DNA of 64,000 nt, taken from contig OZ271919.1 of NCBI GenBank assembly GCA_965602035.1, forward strand, positions 2,418,001 to 2,482,000. The letters are read 5' to 3'. Of this stretch, positions 24,787 to 33,969 are shown one piece after another; position 1 is the stretch's first letter; the number at the start of each line of letters is the position of its first letter. A program made the position numbers and the translations under genes. The notes below the pieces were generated by a model. The model was given only the letters and a program-made list of their open reading frames with translations, ran no database searches and was not told the DNA's origin. This DNA is from Natronospirillum sp965602035. GTDB lineage: Bacteria > Pseudomonadota > Gammaproteobacteria > Pseudomonadales > Natronospirillaceae.

Positions 24787-26847
24787 ATGACCTCACCTGC
24801 GAAAACAAGTCAGATCGCACTGCCTTATCGGCATGCCTGGCTGCTGGCGGATACCGGAAACAACGGTGCGGATCGCCTCAGCGCCTTTCTCGCCGAGCAG
24901 CCGGCGGACGCGTTGAATCGCTGGCTGTGGGTAACTGACGGCTGCAATGCGCTGCCCTCAGTCCATCGTGCCGGAACCGTGCAGTCGGGCCGGCAATTGT
25001 CGCGGATTCTCGGCGACGAGTTCGATGGGCTGGTACTGGATTGGCGCCGGGGCTGGAATACCAATCACCTCAGCCAGGCCGTGGGTGCACTGGCCGCGGG
25101 TGGTCACCTGATCGTGTTGCTGGCGGCGGAGGATCAATGGGAACAGACGTACGGCTGGTCGCCTGCCACATCCCCGCGTTTTTTTCACTACTGGCTCCGG
25201 GCCTGGGAAGACAGCGGGGCACAATGGATACGTGCCGGAACGCTACCGCTTTCTCCACCTGCAAAAGCTGTGTGGCAGTCGAAATCATCAGTACAGGAGC
25301 TACCGTTGCTTTCCGCCCGGCAACAGGCCGCGGAATCAGCCCTTGTGGCAATGCCCGGGAAGTCCCGTACGCGTCTGATCGTTACCGGCCCGAGAGGCAG
25401 CGGCAAAACCACGGTATTGGCAATTGCCGCAAACCGGCTCGTTGACGGCCGCAACACTGTAATAGTAACCAGCGCACTTACCGATACGCTGAACCGGCTG
25501 AGGCCTGTCCTTGACGACCGGGTTCATTGCCTCCCCTGGGAGCAACTGGCCGACGCGGCGGTGGAGAACGAAATTGTGCTCGTCGATGAGGCCGCGGTAC
25601 TCGGCCTCGAGAGGCTCCGCTGGTTGGCGGCCAATGCAGACAGGGTCGCCTTTTTCAGTACCGTGGAAGGCTACGAAGGCAGCGGGCAGGGATTCCTGCT
25701 GCGGTTCTTGCCCTGGCTCCGACAAGCCGGCCATACGCAGGAGCTGGAGCTGCCATGGTCGTATCGATGGGCGGCCGATGACCCGGTGAGTGTTGCCTAT
25801 CGGCGGAGCACGCTTCAGCCGGACCGAAGCAATATTCCGGCAGAATCGGGGGCGCTGGATCAGGTGCGTCGGGTGGATCCGGCTGACCTGCTGTCTTATC
25901 CCGGTGCGCCGGACTGGGTACGGCTACTGAGTGAAGCGCATTACCAGACGCGGCCGGAAGACATCAGACAGTGTATCGATGATCCCGCAGTGGTCATGTG
26001 GGTCCAGTATGCGGGTGATTCCGTTGTCGGCGTTCTGGTCGGGCTGCACGAGCCGCCGATCGAGGCCGATCTGGCGGATTCCCTCTGGCGGGGGAAACGT
26101 CGTCCGGCCAGCCAGCTCGCTAAACAGAGCCTGATCAGCCAGTTGGGTTGCCGGGACTGCGCGGGTTGGAACGGACTGCGGATATGGCGCCTCGTGGTGC
26201 ATGAACGCTGGCGCCGCCGGGGCATTGGCCGCCGTTTGATACAGGCCGCTCGCGCCTGGACGGGCCGTGGCCCGCTTGACTATGTTGCTGTGTCCTACGG
26301 CCTTACGCCATCGCTCAGCACATTCTGGTCCGCCAATGGTTTTCATCTGGTGCGGGTCGGCACCCGAACGGACCCGGCAAGCGGGGAGCGGTCGGCACTT
26401 GAACTGATGTTCCCTGATGCGCATGCGATGGCGGAATGGGTTGAAGATGCCGGCACATTGGCGGGCGAACGACTTATCGTCAGCGTGCCTGCGCTGGAGC
26501 AGCCTCTCGGCACGGACCTGCAGCTGACGCTCGCAACCCGCCTCAGGCCACCGGGTCTCAGTTCGCATGAACGTCATCGATTGCGACACTGGTGCGACAG
26601 TGAACAGCCGGATGAGAGCCTTGTGCCCACGCTGGCCCGCGCACTCTGGCACCTGTTGTACGATGGTGAAATCAGCGTTCAGCACCCTGACTTATGGGCT
26701 GAGCGCCTGTGGCAGGGACGCCCGTGGAGAACGCTGCAGGCTCGCCATCGCCTCAGTGACCGCCGGGCAGTTGCCAACCGGTTCCGGGCGCAGGTACGGA
26801 CGGTACTGGGTGGCGGCACGAGCGGCGGTGATGGGCCGGGGCGTTGA
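24787..26847 (+). CDS. tmcA: tRNA(Met) cytidine acetyltransferase
   Basis: 686 residues. A DUF1726-type N-terminal domain (GGHLIVLLAAEDQW) is followed by an RNA helicase-like ATPase (Walker A GPRGSGKTTVLAIAA near residue 201, DEAAVLGLERLRWL) and a GNAT acetyltransferase domain (VVHERWRRRGIGRRLIQAA near residue 470), then a C-terminal tRNA-binding part. TmcA makes N4-acetylcytidine at the wobble base of elongator tRNA-Met. Single gene, divergent from yqjG. Confidence 0.95.
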   Translation: MTSPAKTSQIALPYRHAWLLADTGNNGADRLSAFLAEQPADALNRWLWVTDGCNALPSVHRAGTVQSGRQLSRILGDEFDGLVLDWRRGWNTNHLSQAVGALAAGGHLIVLLAAEDQWEQTYGWSPATSPRFFHYWLRAWEDSGAQWIRAGTLPLSPPAKAVWQSKSSVQELPLLSARQQAAESALVAMPGKSRTRLIVTGPRGSGKTTVLAIAANRLVDGRNTVIVTSALTDTLNRLRPVLDDRVHCLPWEQLADAAVENEIVLVDEAAVLGLERLRWLAANADRVAFFSTVEGYEGSGQGFLLRFLPWLRQAGHTQELELPWSYRWAADDPVSVAYRRSTLQPDRSNIPAESGALDQVRRVDPADLLSYPGAPDWVRLLSEAHYQTRPEDIRQCIDDPAVVMWVQYAGDSVVGVLVGLHEPPIEADLADSLWRGKRRPASQLAKQSLISQLGCRDCAGWNGLRIWRLVVHERWRRRGIGRRLIQAARAWTGRGPLDYVAVSYGLTPSLSTFWSANGFHLVRVGTRTDPASGERSALELMFPDAHAMAEWVEDAGTLAGERLIVSVPALEQPLGTDLQLTLATRLRPPGLSSHERHRLRHWCDSEQPDESLVPTLARALWHLLYDGEISVQHPDLWAERLWQGRPWRTLQARHRLSDRRAVANRFRAQVRTVLGGGTSGGDGPGR

Positions 26848-27000
26848 CGCGATACTGGCTCCGATAGCGACTTTGTGTTAGAAAACCACACCAACAATAC
26901 GGGCGCCCAACCGACACACAGACACTGAACCGGATGGGCGGCACACCAGGCTGCTCGCCCTTCAGAGCGCCCATAACATCACCCAGTAAAGGGGTAGCCT

Positions 27001-27603
27001 ATGATTTATCTGGTTCGCCATGGCGAGACCATCTGGAACACTGAGGCCCGACGGCAGGGCCGGGGTGATTCTGAGCTGACCAGGCAGGGTATTGCACAGT
27101 CTCGTGCGGTTGGCCGTTATCTGCGTGAAGTGCTCGCGGAGTCGGACCGTATTCACCTGATTTCAAGCCCGGCAGGCCGGTCAAGACGAACTGCCGCGAT
27201 CATCGCCAACGAACTGGACATGGATCCGGGTGGCGTTAAAGTATCGCCGCTGCTCGAGGAAATGGACTTCGGGGACTGGCAGGGGCTGACCGATGACGAG
27301 ATCGCCCGGCAGTTTCCGGATGCGTGGCGCGAGCGACAGCTAAACCGGTGGTCTTTTACCTACCCCAATGGTGAAAGCTACCCGATCCTCTGCAGCCGCG
27401 TCTCGGAATGGATGGAGCAGGTAGAATCTGAGTACGGGGACGTAGTTGCGGTCACCCACCAGTGGACCAGTCGAGTCATTCGCGGCCAGTATCGCAAGTT
27501 GCCGAAGCAGGAAATGTTCGAGCTCATGCACCCACATGCCCAGGTCGTCCAGCTCGACGGCGATGGAGAAACCGTGGTTCAGGTGCCCGTCGACAACGCA
27601 TGA
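27001..27603 (+). CDS. Histidine phosphatase family protein
   Basis: 200 residues. The phosphoacceptor motif LVRHGETIWN at residues 4-13, a second Arg/Glu region (LEEMDFGDWQGLTDDE) and the late catalytic His in AVTHQWTSRVIRG place it in the phosphoglycerate-mutase-like superfamily. The substrate (phosphosugar, alpha-ribazole phosphate or other) cannot be assigned. Its stop overlaps the dtd start (ATGA), so the two are translationally coupled. Confidence 0.88.
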   Translation: MIYLVRHGETIWNTEARRQGRGDSELTRQGIAQSRAVGRYLREVLAESDRIHLISSPAGRSRRTAAIIANELDMDPGGVKVSPLLEEMDFGDWQGLTDDEIARQFPDAWRERQLNRWSFTYPNGESYPILCSRVSEWMEQVESEYGDVVAVTHQWTSRVIRGQYRKLPKQEMFELMHPHAQVVQLDGDGETVVQVPVDNA

Positions 27604-28037
27604 AAGCCCTGCTGCAGCGTGTTGCTCATGCCTCGGTGACGGTTAGCGGGGAAACGGTCGGCACCATAGGGCCGGGGCTTCTGGTGTTCCTCGGCATCGA
27701 GCCTGACGACTCCATGGCCACCGGAAAGCGACTGGTGGACCGCATTCTGGGCTACCGGGTGTTCTCCGACAGTAACGGGCGCATGAACCTCAGTTTGTCG
27801 GACAATCACCAGGAACTGCTTCTGGTGTCTCAGTTCACGCTGGCGGCAGATACCGCCAGCGGGCGTCGACCGGGGTTCTCCACGGCAGCCTCGCCCGACG
27901 TTGCCGAGCCCCTGTTCCGTGAGCTCGTCGCCTACGCGGCGGCGCGGCATGGCAGCATCGCACAGGGCCGCTTCGGCGCCGATATGCAGGTCAGCCTGGT
28001 CAACGACGGACCGGTGACTTTCCTGCTGCAGAGCTGA
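27600..28037 (+). CDS. dtd: D-aminoacyl-tRNA deacylase
   Basis: 145 residues, exact family length. MKALLQRVAHASVTVSGETV, the SQFTLAAD motif and the C-terminal NDGPVTFLLQS are diagnostic. It hydrolyses D-aminoacyl-tRNAs (and glycyl-tRNA-Ala), protecting translation. It overlaps the preceding phosphatase gene by 4 nt; in other gammaproteobacteria dtd also often has small neighbours with unrelated functions. Convergent with the serine-hydrolase gene after 10 nt. Confidence 0.96.
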   Translation: MKALLQRVAHASVTVSGETVGTIGPGLLVFLGIEPDDSMATGKRLVDRILGYRVFSDSNGRMNLSLSDNHQELLLVSQFTLAADTASGRRPGFSTAASPDVAEPLFRELVAYAAARHGSIAQGRFGADMQVSLVNDGPVTFLLQS

Positions 28038-28047
28038 GTTCTCAGCG

Positions 28048-29154
28048 TTACCAGCCGTAGTCCTGTCGCACCGCCGTCATCACCCGGTCAATGAGCAGAT
28101 GCCCGCGGTCACTGTTGGTCATGACGACGACACCCGAGCCCTGCTGACTATTGCCGAGAATTCTGGCCCGGTACCCGGGCGTTGATCCATCAAGTGAGAA
28201 TACCGTTTCCGGTCCGGACTGCTGTACATCAATGCCCAGCCCCCGGCCGCAGGGACCGGGCGTCAGCATGGCCATGGCCATTGAGCGTTCGGTGATGACA
28301 CGCCCCAGGCCCCTCTCCGCTGCCATCAATTCCAGCATCAGCCCGGCCAGGTCAGTTGCGCTGGCCCACAACCCGCCGGAAGCCGTGTTTCCCATACGCA
28401 GATAGCCGCCGTCCATGGGTCGACCGGCAAGGTCGTGGCCATAGGCTGGGGGCGGCAATCCAATCAGGCGATATCGGGCCGGAATATTCAGCGGCGCGAA
28501 CACCATACGATTGAACCAGAGGGTGATATGAGTCGCAGTCTGGGCCTCCAGCCAGTGGCCGAGCAGCTCAAATCCCGCAGCACTGCGAAAACACTCGGTG
28601 CCCGGAGCGGCTACCTGAGTCACGGGGTTGTCCCGGGCGAAACCGCTGCCATTGATGATCTGCGTCTGGGTCGGCAGACGGTCTCCGAACGCATAGCCGC
28701 CATAGCGTGTCGGCGTTACACCGGCGCTGTGCGTAAGCAGATGGCGCAGCGTGATACCCTGTGCGTTGAAGCGGCTTCCGTCATCCAGCGGCCAGGCAGA
28801 CAGGCCCTGAACAACGGCGATATCGAGTGAACCACCGTAGCGCTGCAGCCAACTGATAACGCCCATGGTGGTCACCAGTTGGCTGATGTCACCGGCCTGG
28901 AAGGGCGTTGAGCTTCGAACCGGACGTGCATCGTTCCGTGCCAGTTGGCCGGCCGACCATTGATCGACCAGCCGATAGTTATCGACGATGGCAACGCTGA
29001 CGGCCGAGACTCCGGTATCCGACATCGCGCGGGCCAGCGCATTGGCGCATTGTTCAGACTGCTCCGGTGTACTGCACAGGGTTTCTGTTCGGCTGCATCC
29101 CGCCAGCGCCAGAGCAGACAGACAAACCAGCCACGCAATGACCCATAGCCTCAT
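28048..29154 (-). CDS. Serine-hydrolase (class C beta-lactamase fold) lipoprotein, catalytic residues lost
   Basis: 368 residues; lipobox ALAGC near residue 19, so membrane anchored. The fold is that of class C beta-lactamase and esterase relatives: ITLRHLLTHSAGVTP, PGTECFRSAAGFELLGHWLE, ASGGLWASATDLAGLML and DGSTPGYRARI. The catalytic SxxK motif, normally in a segment like GSVSK, reads GDISQ: both Ser and Lys are replaced. The YSN motif reads RSA. It is therefore probably a non-catalytic protein, perhaps binding peptidoglycan or peptides. Translationally coupled downstream of the SDR epimerase (4-nt overlap). Confidence 0.85.
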   Translation of the reverse strand: MRLWVIAWLVCLSALALAGCSRTETLCSTPEQSEQCANALARAMSDTGVSAVSVAIVDNYRLVDQWSAGQLARNDARPVRSSTPFQAGDISQLVTTMGVISWLQRYGGSLDIAVVQGLSAWPLDDGSRFNAQGITLRHLLTHSAGVTPTRYGGYAFGDRLPTQTQIINGSGFARDNPVTQVAAPGTECFRSAAGFELLGHWLEAQTATHITLWFNRMVFAPLNIPARYRLIGLPPPAYGHDLAGRPMDGGYLRMGNTASGGLWASATDLAGLMLELMAAERGLGRVITERSMAMAMLTPGPCGRGLGIDVQQSGPETVFSLDGSTPGYRARILGNSQQGSGVVVMTNSDRGHLLIDRVMTAVRQDYGW

Positions 29155-30050
29155 TGCTGTCGGGTTCCTGTCAGATCCCGCAGCGCGGCTTCGAGCTCCG
29201 GGTATTGCCAGCTGAATCCGGCGTCTGAAAGTTGTTGCGGTATCGCCCGCGTGCTGGCCAGCATCAGGTCCGTACGTTCACCCAGCACAGGCCTGAGTGC
29301 CCACCGGGGCGGCGTCAGCCAGACCGGTCGGCGGAGGGTCTTCCCCAGCGTGCGGGCAAACGCCTGATAGCGGACCGGGTTCGGCGCGGTAAGATTCACC
29401 GGCCCCTGCAGAGTCGGTGTCGTCAACAGGTAGCGAACCGCCTGCACCCAGTCATACCAGTGGATCCAACTGTACCAGAACTGACCGTCACCCAGAGATC
29501 CGCCCAGGCCCGCCTTGAACACCGGCAGCAGTGGCTTGAGCAGGCCCCCGTTACCCAGTACCAGGCCGGTTCTCAGGTAGACGGTGCGAATGCCCATGCG
29601 CTCTGCTCCCGCAGCGGTGTTTTCCCAGGCCAGAACCAGTTTGGTCGGCCAGTCGTGGCCGGGCTCGCTCACCTCGGTCAACAGTGTTTCGCCCTGGTCA
29701 CCATAGATGCCGACAGCGGAGCCCGACAGAAACATTGTCGGCTTTTTCTCCTGTCGTTCCATCCACTGGACCAGCCGCTCGGTTGTGGCAATCCGGCTGT
29801 CCCATAGCTCTTGTTTGCGCCGGTTCGTCCAGGGCAGTGTGAAGAGGTTGGCGCCCGCGAGGTTGATAACAGCGTCAACCGGCCCGGTGATTTCCTCGAG
29901 GCTGCCGGCCCAGCGAACCGCCGGGTTGCCTTTCCTGCGATGGCGGTCGGGGTGACGGCTCAGGATAATGATCTCATGTCCGTCAGACTGCAGTGGCCCG
30001 ATGAGTGCCTGACCCAGAAACCCGCTTCCGCCGGTGATTAGAATGCGCAT
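29151..30050 (-). CDS. TIGR01777-type SDR epimerase (YfcH-like)
   Basis: 299 residues from the ATG at 30050, preceded by GGAAGGA. The N-terminal MRILITGGSGFLGQALIGPL is the NAD(P)-binding glycine motif; LFLSGSAVGIYGD-like MFLSGSAVGIYGDQGE, YSWIHWYDWVQAVRYLL and the C-terminal PRWALRPVLGERTDLMLAS are hallmarks of the YfcH/TIGR01777 family. The substrate is unknown. It is first gene of a two-gene unit with the lipoprotein and is divergent from ppx. Confidence 0.9.
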   Translation of the reverse strand: MRILITGGSGFLGQALIGPLQSDGHEIIILSRHPDRHRRKGNPAVRWAGSLEEITGPVDAVINLAGANLFTLPWTNRRKQELWDSRIATTERLVQWMERQEKKPTMFLSGSAVGIYGDQGETLLTEVSEPGHDWPTKLVLAWENTAAGAERMGIRTVYLRTGLVLGNGGLLKPLLPVFKAGLGGSLGDGQFWYSWIHWYDWVQAVRYLLTTPTLQGPVNLTAPNPVRYQAFARTLGKTLRRPVWLTPPRWALRPVLGERTDLMLASTRAIPQQLSDAGFSWQYPELEAALRDLTGTRQQ

Positions 30051-30215
30051 GGTTTGATCCTTCCCGAGCTGACTGATCAGGTTGAGCGGTCGCGCTCCGG
30101 TTGCCACCGGAACCGATGCCATCAGTTTAGATGAAACTGTAGCCTGTTGTTAGCGGCTGAGTCCCCACGGTGTTACAGTCGTGTCGAACAACCGATCCGG
30201 ACGGATGCCAGAACG

Positions 30216-31733
30216 ATGTTCAACGTCACTGACCTCCTGCGTAAACCGCCCAATGAGTACGCGGCTATCGATCTGGGGTCCAACTCTTTTCACATGGTGG
30301 TTGCGCGGCAGGAAGCCGGGGAACTGCGGATTCTCGACCGGCTGAAGGAGTCTGTACGGCTCGGTTTCGGCCTTGATGAACGCGGCAACCTGAGTGCCGA
30401 ATCGCAGGAACGGGCCATGGCCTGTCTCTCGCGGTTCGGCGAACGGATTTCTCACCTGCCCGATGTGTCAGTGCGCTGCGTCGGCACCAAAACCCTGCGT
30501 TCGGCGCGCAATTCGGAGCAGTTCCTGAACGCGGCTGAACAGGCGTTGGGGCACCCTATCGAGGTAATCTCCGGCAGTGAGGAGGCGCGCCTGATCTACC
30601 AGGGTGTGGCGCACAGCCTCGCCGGGCATGAAGGCCGGCGCCTGGTAGCCGATATCGGCGGTGGCAGCACGGAGCTGATTATTGGCCAACAGTTCGAATC
30701 GGATTTCAAGGAAAGTCTCAGCATGGGCTGCGTGGCAATAACCCGACGCTTCTTCAGCGACGGCAAGGTCACCAGTAAGCGAATCTCGCAGGCTCTGATC
30801 GCCTGTTACCAGCAGATCGAGCCGATCAAGCGAACCATGAAAAAGCAGCACTGGTCACATGAAGTCGGGGCCAGTGGCACCATAAAGGCGGCCTACAAAG
30901 TCTGTGCCGCGAACAACTGGACCGACCCCGGAATCACACAGAACGGCCTGGTGCGAATCTGTGACGCCTACGAGAAGCACGGATCCATTGATCGCATCAA
31001 GCTGGCTGGCCTGAGCAGTGACCGTGAGCCGGTTTTTCTGGGCGGGGTCATCGTGCTGCGGGCGCTGTTTGAAGAGCTCGGGCTTCGTTCCATGGAAGCC
31101 TCGCAGGGCGCTTTGCGCGAGGGGCTCCTGTTTGATCTGGTGGGCCGTTATGCCCGCCGTGACATTCGAGAAAACAGCGTCCGGGGGCTCGCATTGCGGT
31201 TTCATGTGGATATGGAACACGCCGAGCGTGTAGGGAACACAGCGGTTGAACTGATGCATCAGGTGCAGGCAGACTGGCAGTTGGACCCGGACGACGCTGA
31301 ACGGTATCTCCGGTGGTCCGCCAGCCTGATGGAAATCGGCCTCGATATCTCACACACGCAGTTCCACCGGCACAGTGCGTACATCTGTGAGCACAGCGAC
31401 CTGCCCGGGTTCTCGGTCCAGGAGCAGCAGGTACTGGCCTTTCTGGTGTTGGCGCAGCGCAAGAAATTTCCGGCGAAAACCTATAAATCGCGCCGACAGT
31501 CACTGACCCAGTCGGTACAACGGCTGGCGGTTCTGTTGCGCCTGGCTGTGATATTGCATCGGGCCAGAACTGATCACCCGGACCTGCCACTGAACCTGTC
31601 GGCGGGCAAGAAGTCGCTGCACCTGCACCTGGACCCGGTCTGGCTGGAAGGCCAGCCGCTCGTGGCAGCGGAACTGGAAACAGAGGCGGCCTATCTCCAC
31701 GCCATTGGCCTTCGTCTTGAAGCGACCGGGTAA
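30216..31733 (+). CDS. ppx: Exopolyphosphatase (Ppx/GppA family)
   Basis: 505 residues from the ATG at 30216. An actin-like ATPase-fold phosphatase: YAAIDLGSNSFHMVVAR, RCVGTKTLRSARNSEQFL, ISGSEEARLIYQGVAHSL and VADIGGGSTELIIG form the active site; the C-terminal half is an HD-like helical domain. It releases phosphate from polyphosphate ends and may also act on pppGpp. It ends 5 nt from the convergent ppk stop, so synthesis and breakdown of polyphosphate face each other. Confidence 0.94.
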   Translation: MFNVTDLLRKPPNEYAAIDLGSNSFHMVVARQEAGELRILDRLKESVRLGFGLDERGNLSAESQERAMACLSRFGERISHLPDVSVRCVGTKTLRSARNSEQFLNAAEQALGHPIEVISGSEEARLIYQGVAHSLAGHEGRRLVADIGGGSTELIIGQQFESDFKESLSMGCVAITRRFFSDGKVTSKRISQALIACYQQIEPIKRTMKKQHWSHEVGASGTIKAAYKVCAANNWTDPGITQNGLVRICDAYEKHGSIDRIKLAGLSSDREPVFLGGVIVLRALFEELGLRSMEASQGALREGLLFDLVGRYARRDIRENSVRGLALRFHVDMEHAERVGNTAVELMHQVQADWQLDPDDAERYLRWSASLMEIGLDISHTQFHRHSAYICEHSDLPGFSVQEQQVLAFLVLAQRKKFPAKTYKSRRQSLTQSVQRLAVLLRLAVILHRARTDHPDLPLNLSAGKKSLHLHLDPVWLEGQPLVAAELETEAAYLHAIGLRLEATG

Positions 31734-31738
31734 GCCAG

Positions 31739-33811
31739 CTAGCCCGGCCGGGCGATATGTGCCAGCAGTGCTTCCTGAGCTGAGAACCGATCCTCTCCGG
31801 GTTCGGGGGCCAGACGCGTATAGCGGCCCTCTGAGTCGAGTACCCACGCCTGGCAGTTATCCCGCAGATACAGTTCGAGTTCCCGAACCACCCGATCCTT
31901 CTGACGCTTCTGCAGGATGGGGAAACAGGTTTCTACCCGGTGAAACAGGTTGCGCTCCATCCAGTCAGCGCTCGACGCCCAGACCTCCTGCTCCTGATCT
32001 GTCTGGAAATAGAAGGCCCTTGTGTGCTCCAGAAACCGGCCCACAATCGAGCGCACATGAATGTTTTCAGAAACGCCGGGAATGCCGGGTCGAAGCTGGC
32101 AGATACCGCGCACGATCAGGTCGATCTGCACGCCTGCCTGGGAGGCTTCATAGAGTTTGCGGGTGATCTGGTCCTCATAGAGCGCGTTCATTTTGGCCAC
32201 GATACGGGCTTTCTGACCCTTTCGGGCTGCGGCGGTCAGTTGGTCTATGCGCTTTATCAGGCCCTTGTGCAGCGTGAAAGGTGAATGCAACAGGTGGGTC
32301 ATCCGGGAAATCTTGCCCAGGCTCGTGAGCTGCAGAAACAACCTGTGGACGTCCTCGCCGAGCTCCGGGTTCGCCGACAGTAAACCGTAGTCGGTATAGA
32401 TACGACTGGTCTCAAGGTGGTAGTTACCGGTACCCAGGTGCACGTAATTACGCAGCTTGCCGCCCTCGCGCCGTGCCACCAGAATCAGTTTGGCGTGAGT
32501 CTTGTAACCGACGACACCGTAAACCACATGAATGCCGACTTCCTGCAGACGCTCCGAGAGCTGTACATTGGCCTCCTCATCAAACCGGGCCAGCAGCTCT
32601 ATGACCACAGTCACTTCCTTACCGGCGTTGGCGGCTGCGACGAGGGCATCGACAATGACGGAGTTGGGGCCGGTTCGATACAGTGTCTGCTTGATGGCCA
32701 GAACGCGTGGATCCTTGGCGGCTGAGCGAAGGAAGTCCACGACGGTACGAAACGAATCGAACGGATGGTGCAGCAGGACATCCTGCTTGCGGATCGCCGT
32801 AAACACGCTGTCCTTTTTCCTTACCGGCTTGGGCAGTGACCCGGTGAAGGCGGCGTAGAGCAGATCCGGCCGGTTGGCCAGATCAATGATGCGGGTCATA
32901 CGGTTCAGGTTGACCGGACCGTCCACCCGGTAGAGATCTGAATCGGTCATTTCAAACTGATCGAGCAGGAAACTGACCAGCTCTTCGGGGCAGTTTTCGG
33001 CCACTTCAAGGCGCACTTCGTCCCCGAACTGGCGGTAAACCAGTTCACCCTCTATGGCCCGGCGCAGGTCACCCGCTTCTTCCTCATCGACGAACAGTTC
33101 CGAATTCCGGGTCACGCGGAACTGATAGGAGCCGACGGGGGTGATGCCGTAAAAGAGATCATCGATGTATTCGTGAATAATGGACGAGATGAAGACGACA
33201 CCCACGCCGCCCCGACGGCCCATCAGCGACGACGGCAGCCGGATCATATCCTGTAATCCGCGCGGCACCGGCACTACCGCCATGCCACTGTTGCGGCCGA
33301 AGGCGTCCTTGCCCTCGAGCTTGACGATGAAGTTGAGTGTCTTGTTGAGAATGCGTGGAAACGGGTGGGCGGGATCAAGGCCGAGTGGCGACAACAGAGG
33401 CAGGATCTCGTTCTCGAAATAGCCGTGCAGCCAGCGTCGCTGGGCCGCAGTCCAGTGGCGCCGCCTCAGAACATGAATGTTTTCCTGCTTGAGCTGCGGT
33501 AACAGCACGTTGTTAAGCAGCTCATACTGGCGTTCCACCATACCGTGGGCACGGTCGGCGACCTCCCGCAGCGTATCCGCTGTGCTCAGCCCATCGGCTC
33601 CGGCGGTATTGATGCCGGCTTCGAGCCGTTCCTTGAGCCCGCCGACCCGAACTTCAAAAAACTCGTCCATGTTTGTGCACGAAATACAGAGAAAGCGCAG
33701 GCGTTCCAGTAGCGGAATCTCCTCGAGCTCCGCCTGGCTGAGCACGCGACGATGGAACTCCAGCAGGCTGAGTTCCCGGTTTTCGAAGTGGCGGGGGGTG
33801 AGCTCTTCCAT
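31739..33811 (-). CDS. ppk1: Polyphosphate kinase 1
   Basis: 690 residues. Contains the N-terminal ENRELSLLEFHRRVLSQA, the middle domain, and two phospholipase-D-like domains; the autophosphorylated His lies in VVGYKTHAKLILVARRE and the second active-site region is SSADWMERNLFHRVETCFPI. It reversibly polymerises ATP gamma-phosphate into polyphosphate at the inner membrane. A Pho box with a -10-like AATAAT lies directly upstream, so induction by PhoB under phosphate starvation is expected. Confidence 0.96.
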   Translation of the reverse strand: MEELTPRHFENRELSLLEFHRRVLSQAELEEIPLLERLRFLCISCTNMDEFFEVRVGGLKERLEAGINTAGADGLSTADTLREVADRAHGMVERQYELLNNVLLPQLKQENIHVLRRRHWTAAQRRWLHGYFENEILPLLSPLGLDPAHPFPRILNKTLNFIVKLEGKDAFGRNSGMAVVPVPRGLQDMIRLPSSLMGRRGGVGVVFISSIIHEYIDDLFYGITPVGSYQFRVTRNSELFVDEEEAGDLRRAIEGELVYRQFGDEVRLEVAENCPEELVSFLLDQFEMTDSDLYRVDGPVNLNRMTRIIDLANRPDLLYAAFTGSLPKPVRKKDSVFTAIRKQDVLLHHPFDSFRTVVDFLRSAAKDPRVLAIKQTLYRTGPNSVIVDALVAAANAGKEVTVVIELLARFDEEANVQLSERLQEVGIHVVYGVVGYKTHAKLILVARREGGKLRNYVHLGTGNYHLETSRIYTDYGLLSANPELGEDVHRLFLQLTSLGKISRMTHLLHSPFTLHKGLIKRIDQLTAAARKGQKARIVAKMNALYEDQITRKLYEASQAGVQIDLIVRGICQLRPGIPGVSENIHVRSIVGRFLEHTRAFYFQTDQEQEVWASSADWMERNLFHRVETCFPILQKRQKDRVVRELELYLRDNCQAWVLDSEGRYTRLAPEPGEDRFSAQEALLAHIARPG

Positions 33812-33831
33812 GGCGGGATGGTAGCACAGCG

Positions 33832-33873
33832 ATTATTGACGGGCTGTGACACTTTTATGACACCCTATGACAG
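33832..33873 (-). promoter_or_regulatory. Pho box and -10 element upstream of ppk1
   Basis: On the minus strand TGTCA occurs three times in tandem: complement of 33868-33872, 33858-33862 and 33847-33851, spaced 10 and 11 bp, in the context CTGTCATAGGG-TGTCATAAAAG-TGTCACAG. This fits the PhoB consensus of 11-bp direct repeats. AATAAT (complement 33832-33837) lies 9 nt after the last repeat at the expected -10 place. The ppk1 ATG follows about 20 nt later. Confidence 0.75.
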
Positions 33874-33969
33874 GGTTCGGGCGTGTCCGTAACCAGGCCG
33901 GGGGATCCTGACGACCGGGTTCAGTCGACCCGGCTAGTGTCCTGTTTGGCCCAACAGCTACAGCACACA

